From assembly GCA_036785325.1 (NCBI GenBank), contig JAXIVH010000010.1, positions 1,758,533 through 1,822,532 of the forward strand: a stretch of 64,000 bases of DNA, read 5' to 3'. Positions 59,036 to 64,000 of the stretch are shown in pieces; within the stretch, counting starts at the first letter, position 1; each line of letters opens with the position of its first letter. This stretch comes from Urophycis tenuis. Lineage: Eukaryota > Chordata > Actinopteri > Gadiformes > Phycidae. The translations under genes were made by a program, and so were the position numbers. The notes beneath the pieces are model-generated. The model saw only the letters and a program-made list of their open reading frames with translations. It was not told where the DNA came from and searched no databases.

Positions 59036-60673
59036 GTCATACAAATGTGATTTTGACACAGCTGTTTCACCTGCTTAAAAAAAAGACAAGAGTGTCTAAG
59101 AGTCTTGACTTCCACATTTACAAAAGATCTGTTCATAAAAAAAACCTCTTGCATTCACACACGCATGTATCCACACTCACCCAGGCCTGGAGGCAGCACA
59201 CGCTACATGTTCAGATGGTACAACATGCCAAGGTGGATCCAGGCCTGTTGAACACTGTACAACACATGGCCTCGACTCTACAGCCCGACATGACGCCTCG
59301 CCAACAACCATGGCAACACTCCAGGGTGGACATGAATTTACAATTATTGTAGAAATACATTGGAGTAGAATATTAAATGGTAATATTTTGTTGTGTGGAA
59401 TGCGTCGTCACATCTACAGTTCAGAGAGACGACCACAGGGGGCAGCAGTGGAACAAGTTCCCCTCCACACTCAACACTTCTGGGTGTGAAAAACACAGCG
59501 ACCCCAAACACTCACATTTGAGAGCAGGACATCGAGTCGGAAAAGAAAAAGGAAAATGTGTCTCAACTGCTTATCAACACGTCCTCCATCTCTCGGGACT
59601 AGAAGATGAGAACCTCCAGGAGGGATGTGGGTATGGTGGCTCAGGGACACACTGAGGCACCACCAGGGAGGAGAACACAGCGAGGAGGAGTCACATCATT
59701 CACTGGCTTCAGGAGAAACAGGACGTCGGCACTAACAGGGCATTGCTTTACATTTTAAAAAGGATAAATGCGTCGACCGCCAGTTTTGTTCTTGACTCCT
59801 GGATCAGTTCTGGTCATCTTCTTTCTTGAGTCTTTCTTCTGAAGACTCTCCTACACAAACATGTCTAACAGCTAGTTACTAGTCTACTAGATTCAACAGA
59901 GGACACTAAGGAATAAAATTAAAAACTAAACAAATGACACCATACAATGATATAAAACGCATATAGTCCTTATGTATATACACATATAAATACTATACAG
60001 ATATTCACAATACTAGACCATAAGGACTCACTGGGTGAGGAAGTCATGGAACTGGGTTGGTGACGTCAGGGTTGTGCTCATGTTGAGAAGGGCAGGCGAC
60101 AGGAGCATTCCTGTTGCTATAACAACACTGAGAAGTAAGTGGGGACAGGATGAGATAGCACCTAAACACACACACACACACACACACACTCCAATCCACC
60201 CACAATATTGTGTGGGTGTCCTAAATCATATGCACTCCCGTGCTTACACACACACAAAGGCATGCATTGGAACACACACACACACATCCAGACACACCCA
60301 CACAGACTTGGGCCCAGCCACCCACACACACACCCACACACACAGTCTAAATCATGTCCACTCCTGTTGAAGACACACAGGCACGCAGTGGCACATGCAG
60401 TAAAGGAAGACAGAACTCAGTGAGGGTCGACCACAGTGCATAGAGGAACATCTCAGCGCTGAGCAGGGGTCAGGGCAGAGGGGGAGACAAGCCCCTCTCT
60501 CTACATCCCTTCTAGCATTCTTATATCCAATTTTCTTTGCCTAAGAGATTCCGTAAAGACCCTGTGAGCAACTTCAGAATCACAACCAGTTCCTTGATAA
60601 GAACATCCCCCCCCTGCTCCAGACGTTGGTGGTTCTCCTGCTCGCCACGCTGCGGAACACAGAGTGACGCTGC
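59036..60673 (-). other. probable vangl1 3' UTR
   Basis: No other gene is seen between the vangl1 stop and the candidate poly-A signal. CA-rich runs lie at 60162-60190 and 60245-60345. Confidence 0.5.
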
Positions 60674-63505
<2,832 letters not shown>

Positions 63506-64000
63506 CTGGGGGCCACAGAGGGGATGATGTCATGCTACGTGAACTATGACTTGACTCTGGATGGGGAATCATATGAGAGTTGAGGAGATGGAGGGTGGGA
63601 CTGTGGTCATGCCCTGCTAGCGGCTCACTTTAACATTCTGTACTTTCGTTGAATGAGAACCCGAACGTGGGAAATACTTAGAATGCCCATCCCCAGTTGG
63701 TACGGTCCGCTGGGTCGGCTGGTAGACTGAGCCATCCATCACGTGCTCTGGGCGACGCGAGGGCACATGTGATGGCAACACCTGGCTTGTAATACGAAGC
63801 TCCATTACAGCTGGGGCTCTGCAGCGCTCCAGCCTGGAGGAGGATCCAGGCAGCTCGGCCCCTCCTGGGCCTGACACTGTCCCCCTGCCAGCCAGGCACT
63901 CTGAGGCCGGGCGGGGAACTGGGGCGTTCTCCACGGGCTTCCGTGGCCCTGCTCTGAGCATCTGGGCGTTGGTTTGTTTCTTCTGAAACACCGAGGGCAG
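63506..64000 (-). other. vangl1 intron to the window edge
   Basis: No further vangl1 exon is recognised here; the preceding exons should lie beyond the window. Confidence 0.55.

Noticed and set aside
60245..60345. Small gene in the vangl1 3' UTR
   Set aside because: The open frame is CA-repeat derived, with no signal or family match.

Overview
The window is nuclear DNA of a ray-finned (teleost) fish. Short spliced introns separate protein-coding exons whose translations match vertebrate families. Between the genes lie fish-type mobile elements (Ty3 retrotransposons, an L1/Tx1-like LINE, a restriction-like-endonuclease LINE, an L2-like LINE, hAT elements and MITEs, a tRNA-derived SINE) and many CA microsatellites and minisatellites. 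The species cannot be named from the sequence alone.

Five genes are supported. On the minus strand at the left edge is the 5' part of dop1b (nine coding exons, 260-5459; the rest lies outside). On the plus strand are slc5a3 (intronless coding region, 41164-43275), kcne2 (single coding exon, 50110-50424) and casq2 (eleven coding exons, 52394-58647). On the minus strand at the right edge are the last three coding exons of vangl1 (60674-63505), which converges on casq2. By established human gene order, dop1b, slc5a3 and kcne2 belong to 21q22 and casq2 and vangl1 to 1p13, so the stretch between kcne2 and casq2 joins two blocks that are separate in human.

From about 8.1 to 37.8 kb there is essentially no host gene. 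This region is a stack of insertions: a Ty3 pol copy with one in-frame stop, lying between inverted repeats (8.1-14.1 kb); an L1-like LINE (14.9-23.5 kb) carrying an RT-less Ty3 element and a hAT MITE; a repeated module with arrays of AGGTCA/AGTTCA half-sites, whose copies are each cut by a different transposon; an R2/R4/Hero-like LINE cut by an L2-like LINE (31-35.9 kb); and a hAT element holding a solo LTR (36.3-37.8 kb). Several target-site duplications can be read directly, so the order of insertion can be partly reconstructed.

The genes act in different places: dop1b in Golgi/endosome traffic, slc5a3 in sodium-coupled myo-inositol uptake, kcne2 as a beta subunit of potassium channels, casq2 in sarcoplasmic-reticulum calcium storage, and vangl1 in planar cell polarity. 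slc5a3 and kcne2 are neighbours in human too, and their proteins are reported to act together with KCNQ1-type channels. Tandem repeats lie directly beside splice sites at several exons of dop1b, casq2 and vangl1. I found no convincing new gene system; the most notable items are the splice-site/repeat arrangements, the GC-AG intron, the repeated module and the synteny junction.
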